Positions 39,113 to 48,231 of a stretch of DNA of 64,000 bases are shown here, one piece after another. The notes below the pieces were generated by a model. That model was given only the letters and a program-made list of their open reading frames with translations. It did no database searches and had not been told where the DNA came from. The stretch is from the NCBI GenBank assembly GCA_028874915.1, contig JAPPHA010000072.1, positions 1 through 64,000 of the forward strand. Direction: 5' to 3'. This DNA comes from Paracoccaceae bacterium. Lineage in GTDB: Bacteria; Pseudomonadota; Alphaproteobacteria; Rhodobacterales; Rhodobacteraceae. Every line of letters starts with the position of its first letter. Position 1 is the first letter of the stretch. Made by a program: the position numbers and the translations under genes.

Positions 39113-41320
39113 CTACTGAGCCAATTCTGCAGTGTGTGCCATGTCCATCGGGTCAAGGTCCTTGAAGAACCGCACGACGACCCGGTCGAGCTTTGCCTCG
39201 GGGAATGCGAAGGGTGCATCGTATGCATCACTGACAGGCAGGGCTGCGTCACGACCAATGTCGAGTCCCCAAAAGGAAAGATGATGGGACGCATAGCCGA
39301 CTTCCGCTTCAGCAAGCAGCTGGTCGTCGGCAAACAGCTGCGCATGGATTCGCCTTTCAGCGTCAAGGTGGTTCACAAGCCGGCAAGTGTGTGTCTCCGA
39401 AGGCAGCACGCCGGACAAACAGCGGCGACGCCTGAGCCGAATGTACTCGAATGTCAGCTGTCCATCCTTGACATAGAGCGAGTAGCCACCGATCCTGTCG
39501 CCGGTTGCCACGAGGACGCCTTCTTCACCTTGAAGTGGTCCGTTGAAGTCTGCGGTGATTTCCATGGGCCTTTCGCTGGACGTGATCATGCTCATCTGTG
39601 GGACGTGACCCTGCCCGGGACGAAACGTGATTTCACGTTCGCACATTAGTCCATTGGGTTGCCGGAAGGCGAGCACATCCAAAAGTGTGCGGTCGTCGAG
39701 CGGCATGACGCTGTTCGCTTCCGCCTCTTGCCACCAGATATCCTGCAATTTTGCCAGCCTGTCCGGATAGAGCGTGGCAAGGTCGGTTCGTTCTGAGAAG
39801 TCGTTGCGCGTGTCATAGAGGTGCCAGAGGTCTTTGGCATAGTCGTCGCCTTTGTCGTGCTCGGACACAGCCTTCCACCCGTCGCAATAGACGGCACGGC
39901 GACCAAACATTTCCCAATACTGGACATTGCGTGGAGCCGGTGTGTCAGGGTTCACCAATGTTGCCTGAAAACTGGCTCCGTCGAATGCCGTACCATGCCG
40001 CTCGCCGACAAGGTCCATAAGGGTCGGTGCCACGTCGACCGCGTGCAGGAACTGGTGGCGAATCCCCCCTTTGTTCTCTAGCCCTTTCGGCCAACTGAAC
40101 ACGAGAGGTGAACGTACGCCACCGAGGTCCACGAATTGCTTGTAACGTCGAAATGGCGTGTTGCCGGCCATGGCCCAGCCTTCCGGATAATGGGACGGAC
40201 CCAACAGGCCTCCTACTTCGTCAAGGCGCGTGACCATTTCGGATACCGGTTCGGTGACCCCCGAATAGGCAGCGTTGCAGTCCACGGCACCGGTGATCCC
40301 GCCTTCCATGGAGGCACCATTGTCTGACAGGATGACAAAAATGGTGTTGTCATAGAGATCCAGGCGTTTCAGTTCGGCGACAAGGCGACCGATCTGCACG
40401 TCGGAGTGATCCAGGAAGCCTGCATACGCAGCCTGAAGGCGCGAGAAGAGCCGCTGCTCATCGTCGCTAAGGCTGGCCCATTCCGGGACCCCGGGATTGC
40501 GCGGGACAAGTTTGGTGTTCTCCGGAACCAGACCGAATTCGATCTGCCGGCCCAGGCGATCTTCCCGCGTCCGGTCCCAGCCCTTGTCAAAGACCCCGTC
40601 GTATTTGTCCACGTATTCTCGGTGGACCTGAATGGGGGCGTGTGTCGCGCCAAAGCAGAAATGCATGTAGAAGGGCGTGGCCCTGCGGATACTGGCATGG
40701 TCGCGAAAGTAACTTATCGCCCGTTCGCACAGATCCTCCGAAAGGTGGTAACCGGCGGCGAGCGGAGGATCGACCATGTGATTGTCCTGGACAAGTTCTG
40801 GTGCGTACTGGTCTGTGCATCCGCCCAGAAATCCGTAATATCGGTCGAACCCGCGATTCACTGGCCAGTTGCGGAAAGGACCAGCCGATGTGATTTCTTG
40901 AGTCGGCGTCAAGTGCCATTTGCCAATCATGTAAGTGGCGTAGCCTTGTTCGCGTAACATTTCAGGAAGAAGCGGTACATTCCTGTCGACGGCCCCGCGA
41001 CCGTTGGGGAAGCCCGTATCAGCGTCGGAAAGGCAACGCACTCCCACGTTGTGGTGGTTCCGGCCTGTCAGAAGGCACGCCCTCGTCGGCGAACACAAGG
41101 GCGTTACGTGAAAATTTGTGTAACGAAGGCCGGCGGCCGCAAGCGAGTCGATGTTCGGTGTGCTGATTTCCGAGCCGTAACAGCCGAAATCGGCCCAGCC
41201 TGTGTCATCAAAGAGTATGGTGACTATGTTCGGCAGAATCTTGTCGTGCTCCGGAGGGTTTGGCCACCACGGGGTCGATTCTTCGATCGTGCGACCAATC
41301 TTGCCAGGAAATTCGGTCAT
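39113..41320 (-). CDS. type I arylsulfatase
   Basis: A 735-residue sulfatase of the formylglycine-dependent type. The cysteine converted to formylglycine is C76 in LCSPTRACLLTGR, the full CxPxR signature. Metal-binding aspartates are D38-D39 (ILFDDTGWADFG), and SDNG later in the protein (LSDNGASMEGG) supplies the others; the active-site GKWHL is present. The C-terminal 200 residues are a strand-rich region. I use the ATG at 41320, six bases after a GGAG element, instead of the upstream TTG. There is no clear signal peptide, so location is uncertain. A formylglycine-generating enzyme is not encoded in the window. It hydrolyses sulfate esters, releasing sulfate; the organic part is unknown. It is divergent from the ABC importer genes. 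Confidence 0.9.
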   Translation of the reverse strand: MTEFPGKIGRTIEESTPWWPNPPEHDKILPNIVTILFDDTGWADFGCYGSEISTPNIDSLAAAGLRYTNFHVTPLCSPTRACLLTGRNHHNVGVRCLSDADTGFPNGRGAVDRNVPLLPEMLREQGYATYMIGKWHLTPTQEITSAGPFRNWPVNRGFDRYYGFLGGCTDQYAPELVQDNHMVDPPLAAGYHLSEDLCERAISYFRDHASIRRATPFYMHFCFGATHAPIQVHREYVDKYDGVFDKGWDRTREDRLGRQIEFGLVPENTKLVPRNPGVPEWASLSDDEQRLFSRLQAAYAGFLDHSDVQIGRLVAELKRLDLYDNTIFVILSDNGASMEGGITGAVDCNAAYSGVTEPVSEMVTRLDEVGGLLGPSHYPEGWAMAGNTPFRRYKQFVDLGGVRSPLVFSWPKGLENKGGIRHQFLHAVDVAPTLMDLVGERHGTAFDGASFQATLVNPDTPAPRNVQYWEMFGRRAVYCDGWKAVSEHDKGDDYAKDLWHLYDTRNDFSERTDLATLYPDRLAKLQDIWWQEAEANSVMPLDDRTLLDVLAFRQPNGLMCEREITFRPGQGHVPQMSMITSSERPMEITADFNGPLQGEEGVLVATGDRIGGYSLYVKDGQLTFEYIRLRRRRCLSGVLPSETHTCRLVNHLDAERRIHAQLFADDQLLAEAEVGYASHHLSFWGLDIGRDAALPVSDAYDAPFAFPEAKLDRVVVRFFKDLDPMDMAHTAELAQ

Positions 41321-41635
41321 TTCATTCTCCAAAACCAGGATTCATCGCGCGGCGTGCCGCGGGTCGAGAGGAAGGGGCATGTCGCTGTGGGCCGTGCATG
41401 CCGGCCCGCGGAATCGAAAGCGGTCACCGAAACGAATTGGTCTCGGAGTGCTGCGCGCAACGAGCCGTCTCGTTAGGCAGTCGAATGGAATTCCGGGGGT
41501 TCGTAACAACTTGCCGCAATTGCTGGTGGTCAATTTTCGCCCTGTTGCATCCACCGAGTCCTTGCTTTGCGCCATGCGAGGCCGGTACAATGAGAATGCG
41601 GACATGGTTCCATTGTTCGCATCTTCCGATAGTGA

Positions 41636-41675
41636 GAGAAAAACTTTCTCGGTCGGCGAGAATCCTTGTTCTCGC
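41636..41675. promoter_or_regulatory. two adjacent GAGAA/TTCTC inverted repeats
   Basis: GAGAAA at 41636-41641 pairs with TTTCTC at 41645-41650 (three-base spacer). Next to it GCGAGAA at 41656-41662 pairs with TTCTCGC at 41669-41675 (six-base spacer). A further GAGAA lies near 41592. The shared half-site and location between divergent genes suggest an operator for a dimeric regulator. There is no T run, so a terminator is unlikely. Confidence 0.4.
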
Positions 41676-42189
41676 TGAAACTCTCAGGAGCACAATTTCG
41701 CGTGTACAGGGATTGGACTCGGCAAGAACGTAGGAGCCGGGGTGGACAAATTGGTTTCCGGTTCAACCGATCGATTGGAAAGCAGTGAGTTCCCCGTCTG
41801 CGACGACCACATTGGCCCAAACAGTTCGGCGAATACCGGTCATGGACGGACTTGCGGGACGGCGGGCTCATTCTGCCCCTCCACGAAGCTACAGGTGGAT
41901 GAACTGTAGCGCGCTGCTGGCAAAAGGTGCTTCTCCCGGAAGATCCCCGTCTCTCGTAGCCCGCGCCTGGATTTCGAAGGAGAAATACGATATTCCGGAC
42001 CTCGCGTAAACCGGGCGAAGGCAGGGCGGAGTTCAGGGATCTTGCATCTGAAGTGTTGCCGCACGTGTTCCACAATTTCAGGCGATGCGAACTGTATCAG
42101 AAGTCAGAGACATGAGTTTTTGGCTTGGCGAGAAGGTCACTTACAGGCGAGCGCGGAATTGGGCAAAGATAGAGGGGGAAATCCCCGGT

Positions 42190-42357
42190 TTATGCTGTTT
42201 CTCCTGCACGATTGGTTGAAACCGGAAGCAGCACAGCCGGGACATCCGTCTGCGCCTCCATTGCGTTGAATCCTTGCAGGATGTCCGCTGCGGTTACGCG
42301 CGATGGCGTCAAGTGGGCCGAGCCGGCATCCATCGCAAGGCAGACTGCCGGTGCCAT
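42190..42357 (-). CDS. possible small protein or gene remnant, 55 residues
   Basis: An open frame from ATG 42357 to TAA at 42190 giving a 55-residue product that starts MAPAVCLAMDAG and includes SRVTAADILQGFNAME and VPAVLLPVSTN. The composition looks protein-like rather than random, but I see no ribosome-binding site and recognise no family. It may be a leftover piece of a larger gene in this disturbed region, or chance. Confidence 0.25.
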   Translation of the reverse strand: MAPAVCLAMDAGSAHLTPSRVTAADILQGFNAMEAQTDVPAVLLPVSTNRAGETA

Positions 42358-42526
42358 GAATATGTGAATTTGAACGAGCTACCATCCCCGCCGTTTTCCG
42401 ACTGAATCCATGAATTATTCCTGCGTCGAGATAACCACCCCGCAATCAACCCATGCGGGGCTTCCGCTGATGCCAGTTCGAGGATATCTTGGCACACGGA
42501 AATCCAAAACGTGGGAGGAATGAAAA

Positions 42527-43525
42527 ATGCAAGTAAGGCGTACAATTCTCAAAGGTATAGCCGCCTGCTACGCGGCATCCGCACTCTTGGGCTCATCGGC
42601 TGCGGCACACTCCGAACCGTTGAGTGTCCAGTTGAGCTGGCTTGTGGATGCGGGAAGCATCGGCGAGGTGGTTGCACTCCAAAAGGGGTATTTCGCTGAT
42701 CGCGGCCTGGACGTGGAGTTGCTGCCAGGCGGACCCACTGCGAACGCAATCCAGGAGTTGTTGGGTGGGACCGTCGACATTGCCGTCGGCTACGCTCCGC
42801 AAATCATGTATGCGGCAAACAACAAGCTGCCGATCATCTCGTTCGCCGCCACCTTCCAGAAAGCACCGCTCACATTCTTTTCCTTGGGCGAAAAGAACAT
42901 AATGAGCATCAAGGACTGGAAGGGAATGCGTATCGGATCAGCACAGAGCGCTCTTCCGCAGGTGATCGCCATCCTTGATTACAATGGACTGAGTCTCGAA
43001 GACATCACGTTTGTCCAGGCACAGGTGCCCGCCCTGCTGCAAGACCAGGTCGATGTCGTGGGGGCTTGGCCGACCAACACCGCCGCCCTGGAACCGGTCA
43101 CCTCAAATCCCGGTGGCTACAACACACAGTCCATCTGGGACAACGGCCTGCAATTCCAGTCCAACTACCTGATTGCTACCAAGCCGACGCTTGATGAAAA
43201 GGCGGATCTTCTGGCAGCGTATCTGGAAGCCGTAGATGCAGGATGGTCGTTCGCTGCCGACAACCCGGGCGAGGCGATTGACATCCTGGTGGCTTACGCA
43301 CCCGCGCTCAATCCGGAAAAGGAACGTGCCGCCCTGGACGTGATGGTTTCAGAGTACGTCTTTACGGATGAGACCATGGAGTACGGATTTGGGAACGTGT
43401 CGTCGGAACGCTGGCAACAGACGCTGGACACCTACATCGCCATTGGGGAAATCGACAGCAGCATGACGCATGCGGATGTGTTCGACAGCCGGATCCTCGA
43501 TTCCGTTGAAACAACCAAACGATGA
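42527..43525 (+). CDS. substrate-binding protein, NMT1/SsuA/TauA type
   Basis: A 332-residue periplasmic binding protein. The first 29 residues form a signal peptide starting MQVRRTILKG, with adjacent arginines that could make it a Tat signal, and probable cleavage after AAAHS. The mature part begins LSVQLSWLVDAGSIGEVVALQKGYF, followed by LDVELLPGGP and LLGGTVDIAVGYAP, typical of the SsuA/TauA/NMT1/THI5 group that binds sulfonates, taurine, nitrate or pyrimidine precursors. A GTGGGAGGAATG ribosome-binding stretch lies upstream. It is the first gene of a complete ABC importer operon, divergent from the sulfatase. Confidence 0.9.
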   Translation: MQVRRTILKGIAACYAASALLGSSAAAHSEPLSVQLSWLVDAGSIGEVVALQKGYFADRGLDVELLPGGPTANAIQELLGGTVDIAVGYAPQIMYAANNKLPIISFAATFQKAPLTFFSLGEKNIMSIKDWKGMRIGSAQSALPQVIAILDYNGLSLEDITFVQAQVPALLQDQVDVVGAWPTNTAALEPVTSNPGGYNTQSIWDNGLQFQSNYLIATKPTLDEKADLLAAYLEAVDAGWSFAADNPGEAIDILVAYAPALNPEKERAALDVMVSEYVFTDETMEYGFGNVSSERWQQTLDTYIAIGEIDSSMTHADVFDSRILDSVETTKR

Positions 43526-43579
43526 GTCGCTGACTGAACCGTCGCCCGGGAACGGCCGGCAGGTGGCGCAAGTGGCCAA

Positions 43580-44347
43580 ATGCCGGTCGCGATAGATCTC
43601 AGTCAAGTCTCCGTGACCTTTGGAACGGGTGACCGTTCCATCGAAGCGATCAGCGAAGTTACCTTGACGGTACAGGAAGGCGAGTTCGTATCGCTCATCG
43701 GGCATTCCGGTTGCGGAAAGTCGACGTTGCTCCGCGTCATCGCCGATATCATTCCACCGACGACGGGACATGTGGAAGTGTTGGGCGTGGCGCCGACGGA
43801 CGCCAGAAGACAACGTGCTGTGAGCATGGTCTTTCAGCAATCGGTTCTGATGCCGTGGGAGACAGTCTTGGCGAATGTTCGCATGCCTCTCGAGGTAGGA
43901 CCGCAGGTCCGGCGGTCGCCTGATGCAATGTCTCCGCACGATGCCCTGAGGCTCGTGGAGCTGGACGGGTTCGAGAATGCCTACCCGTCCCAGCTCTCGG
44001 GAGGTATGCGCCAGCGGGTCTCCATCGCCCGGGCACTGGTGACTCGACCCAGAATCCTTTTGATGGATGAACCGTTCGGTGCGCTGGATGAACTGGTACG
44101 AGATACGCTCAACGTCGAGATTTTGCGGATCTGGAAAGAAACCGGCATGACGATCGTGTTCGTCACCCACTCCCTTCAGGAGGCGGTTTTCCTGTCGCAG
44201 CGCGTTGCCGTGATGAGCCGCCGACCAAGCAGGATCGCCAGAACGATCCATGTGGACCTCCCCCAGGACCGGCAGATCTCGGTGAAGGACTCGTCGGCAC
44301 TGGGGCGGCATGTGTCACGATTGCGGGCTGTGTTGGACGAAGGATAA
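43580..44347 (+). CDS. ABC transporter ATP-binding protein, SsuB/TauB type
   Basis: A 255-residue ATPase energising the importer. Walker A is GHSGCGKST at residues 41-49, the Q loop is in [10 protein letters not shown], the ABC signature is LSGGMRQR, Walker B is [12 protein letters not shown], and the switch histidine is in [12 protein letters not shown]. No C-terminal regulatory domain, as usual for the taurine/sulfonate/nitrate group. It ends four bases before the GTG start of the permease. Confidence 0.92.
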   Translation: MPVAIDLSQVSVTFGTGDRSIEAISEVTLTVQEGEFVSLIGHSGCGKSTLLRVIADIIPPTTGHVEVLGVAPTDARRQRAVSMVFQQSVLMPWETVLANVRMPLEVGPQVRRSPDAMSPHDALRLVELDGFENAYPSQLSGGMRQRVSIARALVTRPRILLMDEPFGALDELVRDTLNVEILRIWKETGMTIVFVTHSLQEAVFLSQRVAVMSRRPSRIARTIHVDLPQDRQISVKDSSALGRHVSRLRAVLDEG

Positions 44348-44351
44348 ACTC

Positions 44352-45185
44352 GTGACCCACACGAATTCGACAAGATTTGCGGGTGGGTCCGGGTTTGCTG
44401 GCTTGCGTGAAAGGTTCGCCGCATTCCGGGGAGGAATCCGGGGCCTGGTCATGGCAGCCCTCGGGCTGGCAATCGTCTTGCTGGTCTGGCAGGCAATCGT
44501 CCGGGCATTTTCGGTGCCGGTCTATCTGGTTCCGGCACCGACCGATGTCCTGGTCGCACTTTACAATGATCGGATACTGTTGGCTCAGAACGCTGTGCCC
44601 ACGATCACCGAAGCTGCACTGGGATTCCTTCTCGGCAACATTTTTGCGATCCTTGTGGCCATTTCCTTTGTCTACAACAAGATCGTCGAGGATTTGTTCT
44701 ACCCGGTGGCTATCCTCATCAAGACGATCCCGATCATCGCCATTGCTCCCGTGCTGAAGATCATGCTTGGCAATGGCATCGAGCCAAAGGTGCTTATCGC
44801 GGCGCTGATCTGTTTTTTCCCGACACTGGTCAACGCCGTGCAAGGATTTCGCGCAGTAAATCCCCAGCTGATTGAACTCATGCACGTGTTGTCTGCCTCA
44901 AAGACGCAAGTGTTCCGCCGCGTAAGGTTCTATGCGGCGCTGCCATATGCCTTCGCAGCCCTCAAGGTCTCGGTCACGATGTGTGTTCTTGGGGCTATTG
45001 TCGGTGAATGGATAGGCGCAAACACCGGGATCGGCTATCTGATTCTCCAGAGCATGTATGTGTTTGACACGCCCCGACTCTTCGCCACGATCATCGTTGC
45101 GTCCCTGATGGCCATCGCCGGATTTGCTCTTGTGACATGGGTCGAATCCCGCGTCATCCATTGGGATCCGGGCGAGAACTTCTAG
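44352..45185 (+). CDS. ABC transporter permease, SsuC/TauC type
   Basis: A 277-residue inner-membrane permease with about six helices. I use the GTG at 44352, preceded by AAGGA at a seven-base distance. The coupling loop with the EAA-like pattern lies in ELMHVLSASKTQVFRRVRFYAALPYAFAAL. It ends VIHWDPGENF. With the binding protein and ATPase it forms a complete importer. Its 3' half has a decayed copy 1.5 kb downstream. Confidence 0.92.
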   Translation: MTHTNSTRFAGGSGFAGLRERFAAFRGGIRGLVMAALGLAIVLLVWQAIVRAFSVPVYLVPAPTDVLVALYNDRILLAQNAVPTITEAALGFLLGNIFAILVAISFVYNKIVEDLFYPVAILIKTIPIIAIAPVLKIMLGNGIEPKVLIAALICFFPTLVNAVQGFRAVNPQLIELMHVLSASKTQVFRRVRFYAALPYAFAALKVSVTMCVLGAIVGEWIGANTGIGYLILQSMYVFDTPRLFATIIVASLMAIAGFALVTWVESRVIHWDPGENF

Positions 45186-45533
45186 GGCGGGTTATCGTGT
45201 TCGCCCGGAATTGCAGCAGCTTGGTCCGCCATCGTCACCGTTTGGTCCGTTGATCAAGGCCGGAGTAGGATGACAATTTCGGTTTGTCTCAAATGTGCAT
45301 GACGAAAACCGGCCGGTACGGAGGCTCCGCGCTGCCCCTCCGGATCAAAGTGTGAATTCGGTTTTCTTGATCCGATAACACGGCGCAGTTGATTGGCTTC
45401 CTGCCGGTAGACGAAGCTCAGGCCATGCAGGCACACCCGTGTTCCAATGGCATCGGCAGGAGCCTTCGGGCGTGCATGAACCGCCTGAGGCACCGCGAAT
45501 AGCACCGTTCAAGAGGACGGCGTGACGGTCCAC
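45186..45533. other. convergent intergenic region
   Basis: About 350 bases between the converging permease and PhyH genes. No gene, named repeat or good intrinsic terminator was recognised. Confidence 0.5.
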
Positions 45534-46379
45534 CTATTCGTCAGCACACGTCCCGACGCTGCCGGAGAGGCTTTTGCGTGTCGGGTCATTGTTGTGGATC
45601 AGTGGATTCTGGTCGTCATCCTCCAGAAGATCGCCGACCCTTATGGAGCTCAGGATCCGATCTGGAAGGACATTTGGTTCGCCGTTGAACCGACTGTGAT
45701 CGGGCATGTAGGCACAGGTAAAGGCTCGTCGCGGATGTGGCGTCATGTTCGCGTTGGCGGCGTGAACCATCAGTCCGTTGTGAAAGGAACATCCGCCCGC
45801 AGGTAAGATGACGGGCACGGGTTCCATCCCGCTGAGATCGGGGTAGGCATTGAACAAGGCTCCCACGTGGTTGCCATCCGCCGGGTAGTCATCCAATCTT
45901 CGCTTGTGGGATCCTGGCATGAAGAACATGCAGCCGTTCTGAATCGTTACATCATCCAGAGCGACCCAGATTGTTGTGGCATGTTCCGATGCGAATGACC
46001 ACTTGGGGTTGTCCTGATGCCACGCCGTGGGGTTGGACCAGGGCATCTTGATCAACGCCTGGTCGTGCCATATCCGTATACCGTCGACTCCTTCCAGGTC
46101 GGCTGCCATTTTGCCCAGCCGGCGGTCCAGCATCAATGCACGAACGCCGTCATGATCCATCCACAGGTTGATCCGTTGCCGGAATACGGTTTCTTTTTCC
46201 GCCTTCTGCGAAATATCGTACGATCCCACGGGCAGCCTGTTGTCGTCCCTGATTGAGACTGCATCTCCCACCACCGCCCGCCATGTGTCCAGTTCGACCT
46301 TGTCAAGAAAATCCTCAATGATGAGGAAGCCGTGTTCTCGGTAGGAAGAGATCTGCGCGCCTGTCAATTCGTGGTTCAT
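45534..46379 (-). CDS. phytanoyl-CoA dioxygenase (PhyH) family protein
   Basis: A 281-residue Fe(II)/2-oxoglutarate oxygenase. The first iron ligands are H121 and D123 in TAWHQDNPKW, the distal histidine is in GLMVHAANAN, and the arginine binding 2-oxoglutarate follows in HPRRAFTCAY. The ATG at 46379 is chosen because the protein then begins at the usual point (ELTGAQISSYREHGFLIIEDF); no strong ribosome-binding site precedes it, and the open frame upstream looks like chance. It lies between the importer permease and a decayed permease copy, on the opposite strand. A role in attacking an organosulfur compound after import is possible but inferred only from context. Confidence 0.85.
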   Translation of the reverse strand: MNHELTGAQISSYREHGFLIIEDFLDKVELDTWRAVVGDAVSIRDDNRLPVGSYDISQKAEKETVFRQRINLWMDHDGVRALMLDRRLGKMAADLEGVDGIRIWHDQALIKMPWSNPTAWHQDNPKWSFASEHATTIWVALDDVTIQNGCMFFMPGSHKRRLDDYPADGNHVGALFNAYPDLSGMEPVPVILPAGGCSFHNGLMVHAANANMTPHPRRAFTCAYMPDHSRFNGEPNVLPDRILSSIRVGDLLEDDDQNPLIHNNDPTRKSLSGSVGTCADE

Positions 46380-46499
46380 GAGTGTGCTCGTGTCATATGG
46401 GCCGATCGTGCGGCGATGGTTTGTGCGCCAAGAATATTTTGGGAATTCACGCCGCCAGTCAAGGTGAAAGCGATCCCCCGGCGCCCGCTTGTGAATCGG

Positions 46500-46957
46500 G
46501 CATTGTTTCCATGCCAGTGGGTGCCGCACCCCTGATCGGGATTGAATTCGCCCGTGCCATGAAGGGAAAGTGTGGAAACCTCTGCGCTGATCTGTTTTTC
46601 GAAACGGGTCAACGCGTGCAACGGTTTCGTGCCGTGAATCCGCAGCTGCTTGAAGCCATGCGCGTGCTGCCTGCCGCAAAGACGCAAGTTTTTTGCCGTT
46701 GAGATCCTTTTGCGGCGCTTCCGTATACCCTAGCCATCCTCAAGGTCTCGGTTGCCATGTGTGTCCCCGGGGCCATCGGCGGTGAATGGATATGTGCAAA
46801 TTCCGGAATCGGTAACCTGATACTCCAGAGCATGTGTGTTTTCGAAACGCCCCGACTTTTCGCCACGGATTTCGTTGCCTCTATGATGGCAATCGTTGGA
46901 TTGCCCTTGTGATATGGCTGGAATCCCGCGTCATCCACAGGGATCCGGGTTAAAATT
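46500..46957 (+). pseudogene. decayed second copy of the SsuC/TauC-type permease
   Basis: This stretch aligns by eye with the 3' two-thirds of the intact permease gene (about 44700..45185). Matching protein segments are FRAVNPQLLEAMRVL (intact: FRAVNPQLIELMHVL), KTQVFCR (KTQVFRR), LKVSVAMCVPGAIGGEW (LKVSVTMCVLGAIVGEW) and CVFETPRLFAT (YVFDTPRLFAT). A stop codon directly follows KTQVFCR, a frame change follows in the next segment, and another stop comes near the end. The 5' part is missing or too diverged. It is in the same orientation as the intact gene. Confidence 0.85.
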
Positions 46958-47287
46958 TTCATTTCAAAGGCTTGTATCCTTGAACGTATGTGCCGGCATT
47001 GGAAGATCAACACGTGATCTGGCGTCTTGCGAGCTCCCCAGGACTGCGGCTCCGTTCGAGAGCTTGGGTCATGGTGCGGCGAGCTGACCGGCGCTTTGGA
47101 CGTGAGCGTGCTTGTGGGATGGCGGAAGGCGTGGACTTTTAAGAAATTTGTTTTTGGCGGTGGGATGCGATCCGGGACGAGGCCCTGGCGGTAATCCGGG
47201 AGACGGATGACCGTGACGCCCGGAAACTCGATTGATCGTGCGGTCAACGCTGGCAGGCACGACCGACCGTGGGTGCGTTGAACCCCG
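46958..47287. other. intergenic region, right edge of the disturbed segment
   Basis: About 330 bases between the permease remnant and the 3' end of eamA. The last 60 bases (from about 47229) match the DNA next to the MFS stop codon (38934 onward). Otherwise no gene or insertion-sequence end was recognised. Confidence 0.5.
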
Positions 47288-48166
47288 TCACCCGGCCAAG
47301 GCGGACTGTTCCCTGCGGATGACGAACACGCCGGTTCCGGCGAGAATTCCGATCCCGAGAATCGTCCAGGCGTCGGGAATTTCGTTGAAGAGAACCCAGC
47401 CAAAGGTGACGGAGAACACCATGATGGAGTAGCGGAAGGGCGCCACGGAGAAGGCGTCGCCAATGCGCATCGTGACCACGCCAAAGTAGTAGCCGGCGAA
47501 AAGGAAGACCGCCGCCAGGACGAAGAGGGCGAGGTCAGTCGCAGTCACTGGCGTCCACGGGTTGCCGAAAACATGCGGTGCTCCGAAGGCGGCGGTGACG
47601 ACCGTTGCGGAAACCAGGGTGACAAGGAGGGAGTTCGCATTCGGCGAGAGACTCTGCGAAGCGAAATCCCGGAGGACGACGAAGAAAACTGCTGCGAGTG
47701 CCAGAAGGCTGTAGGCATTGAAGCCTTCGGTCCCGGGGCGGATAATGATCAGGACACCCACAAACCCGCACAGGATCGCCAGCCAGCGCATGGGGCCCGC
47801 GCGTCGGCGGCCGGTAAGATGCGCCGCAACTCCGATAGCCAGCGGGACGAACTGGAGAATGGCCGTCGCGTTGGCGATCGGCATGTTGAAAACCGCAGTC
47901 ACGAAACACGCCGATATCCCGATTTCGGATAGTGACCGGACGGCCATGATCTTGCGGTCCCGACTCTCCGGGAGCGTCCGGAAGGTCCCGCGAGCCCAGG
48001 CGTAGGTGCCGAACAGGAGACAGAGAAGGGCGCCCCTAAGGAAGATGGACTGGGACAACCCGTATTCGGGTCCGATCAGTTTCATGATCGCGTCGTTGGC
48101 CGAAAACCCGGCCATGGACCCGCACATGAACGCGGCGCTCATCCGGTTGTCCGACATCCGGGACAT
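47288..48166 (-). CDS. EamA/DMT-family transporter
   Basis: A 292-residue drug/metabolite transporter-superfamily protein with about ten hydrophobic helices arranged as two EamA repeats; typical words are GGS/GMAGFSANDAIMK near the start, AILQFVPLAIG at the end of the first repeat and MVFSVTFGWVLFNEIPDAWTILGIGILAGTG at the end of the second. I use the ATG at 48166, after the stop of the upstream hydratase; the frame is open further upstream and other ATGs (48157, 48142) are possible. It is the last gene of a leftward run with an enoyl-CoA hydratase, an acyl-CoA synthetase and an acyl-CoA dehydrogenase, so it may export or import a related carboxylic acid. Its 3' end is duplicated at 38934..39110. 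Confidence 0.85.
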   Translation of the reverse strand: MSRMSDNRMSAAFMCGSMAGFSANDAIMKLIGPEYGLSQSIFLRGALLCLLFGTYAWARGTFRTLPESRDRKIMAVRSLSEIGISACFVTAVFNMPIANATAILQFVPLAIGVAAHLTGRRRAGPMRWLAILCGFVGVLIIIRPGTEGFNAYSLLALAAVFFVVLRDFASQSLSPNANSLLVTLVSATVVTAAFGAPHVFGNPWTPVTATDLALFVLAAVFLFAGYYFGVVTMRIGDAFSVAPFRYSIMVFSVTFGWVLFNEIPDAWTILGIGILAGTGVFVIRREQSALAG

Positions 48167-48231
48167 GGGCCGGTTTGTCTGGTGTCCGGTTCGTCCGGCG
48201 CGGTCGGGACGACGCGTCGGAACCCTTGGAG

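Larger units (their letters stand above)
41321..42526. other. divergent control region between sulfatase and ABC importer
   Basis: About 1.2 kb with no gene I can name, between the leftward sulfatase and the rightward binding-protein gene. Base composition looks more AT-rich than the window average. It contains two adjacent inverted repeats near 41636-41675 (listed separately) and a 55-codon open frame at 42190..42357 on the minus strand. No regulator gene was recognised here. Confidence 0.5.

Noticed and set aside
46376-46500. second dioxygenase remnant upstream of the PhyH gene (minus-strand HWHGNNARFTSGRR)
   Set aside because: Short and only vaguely similar to an oxygenase C-terminus; not enough to call.
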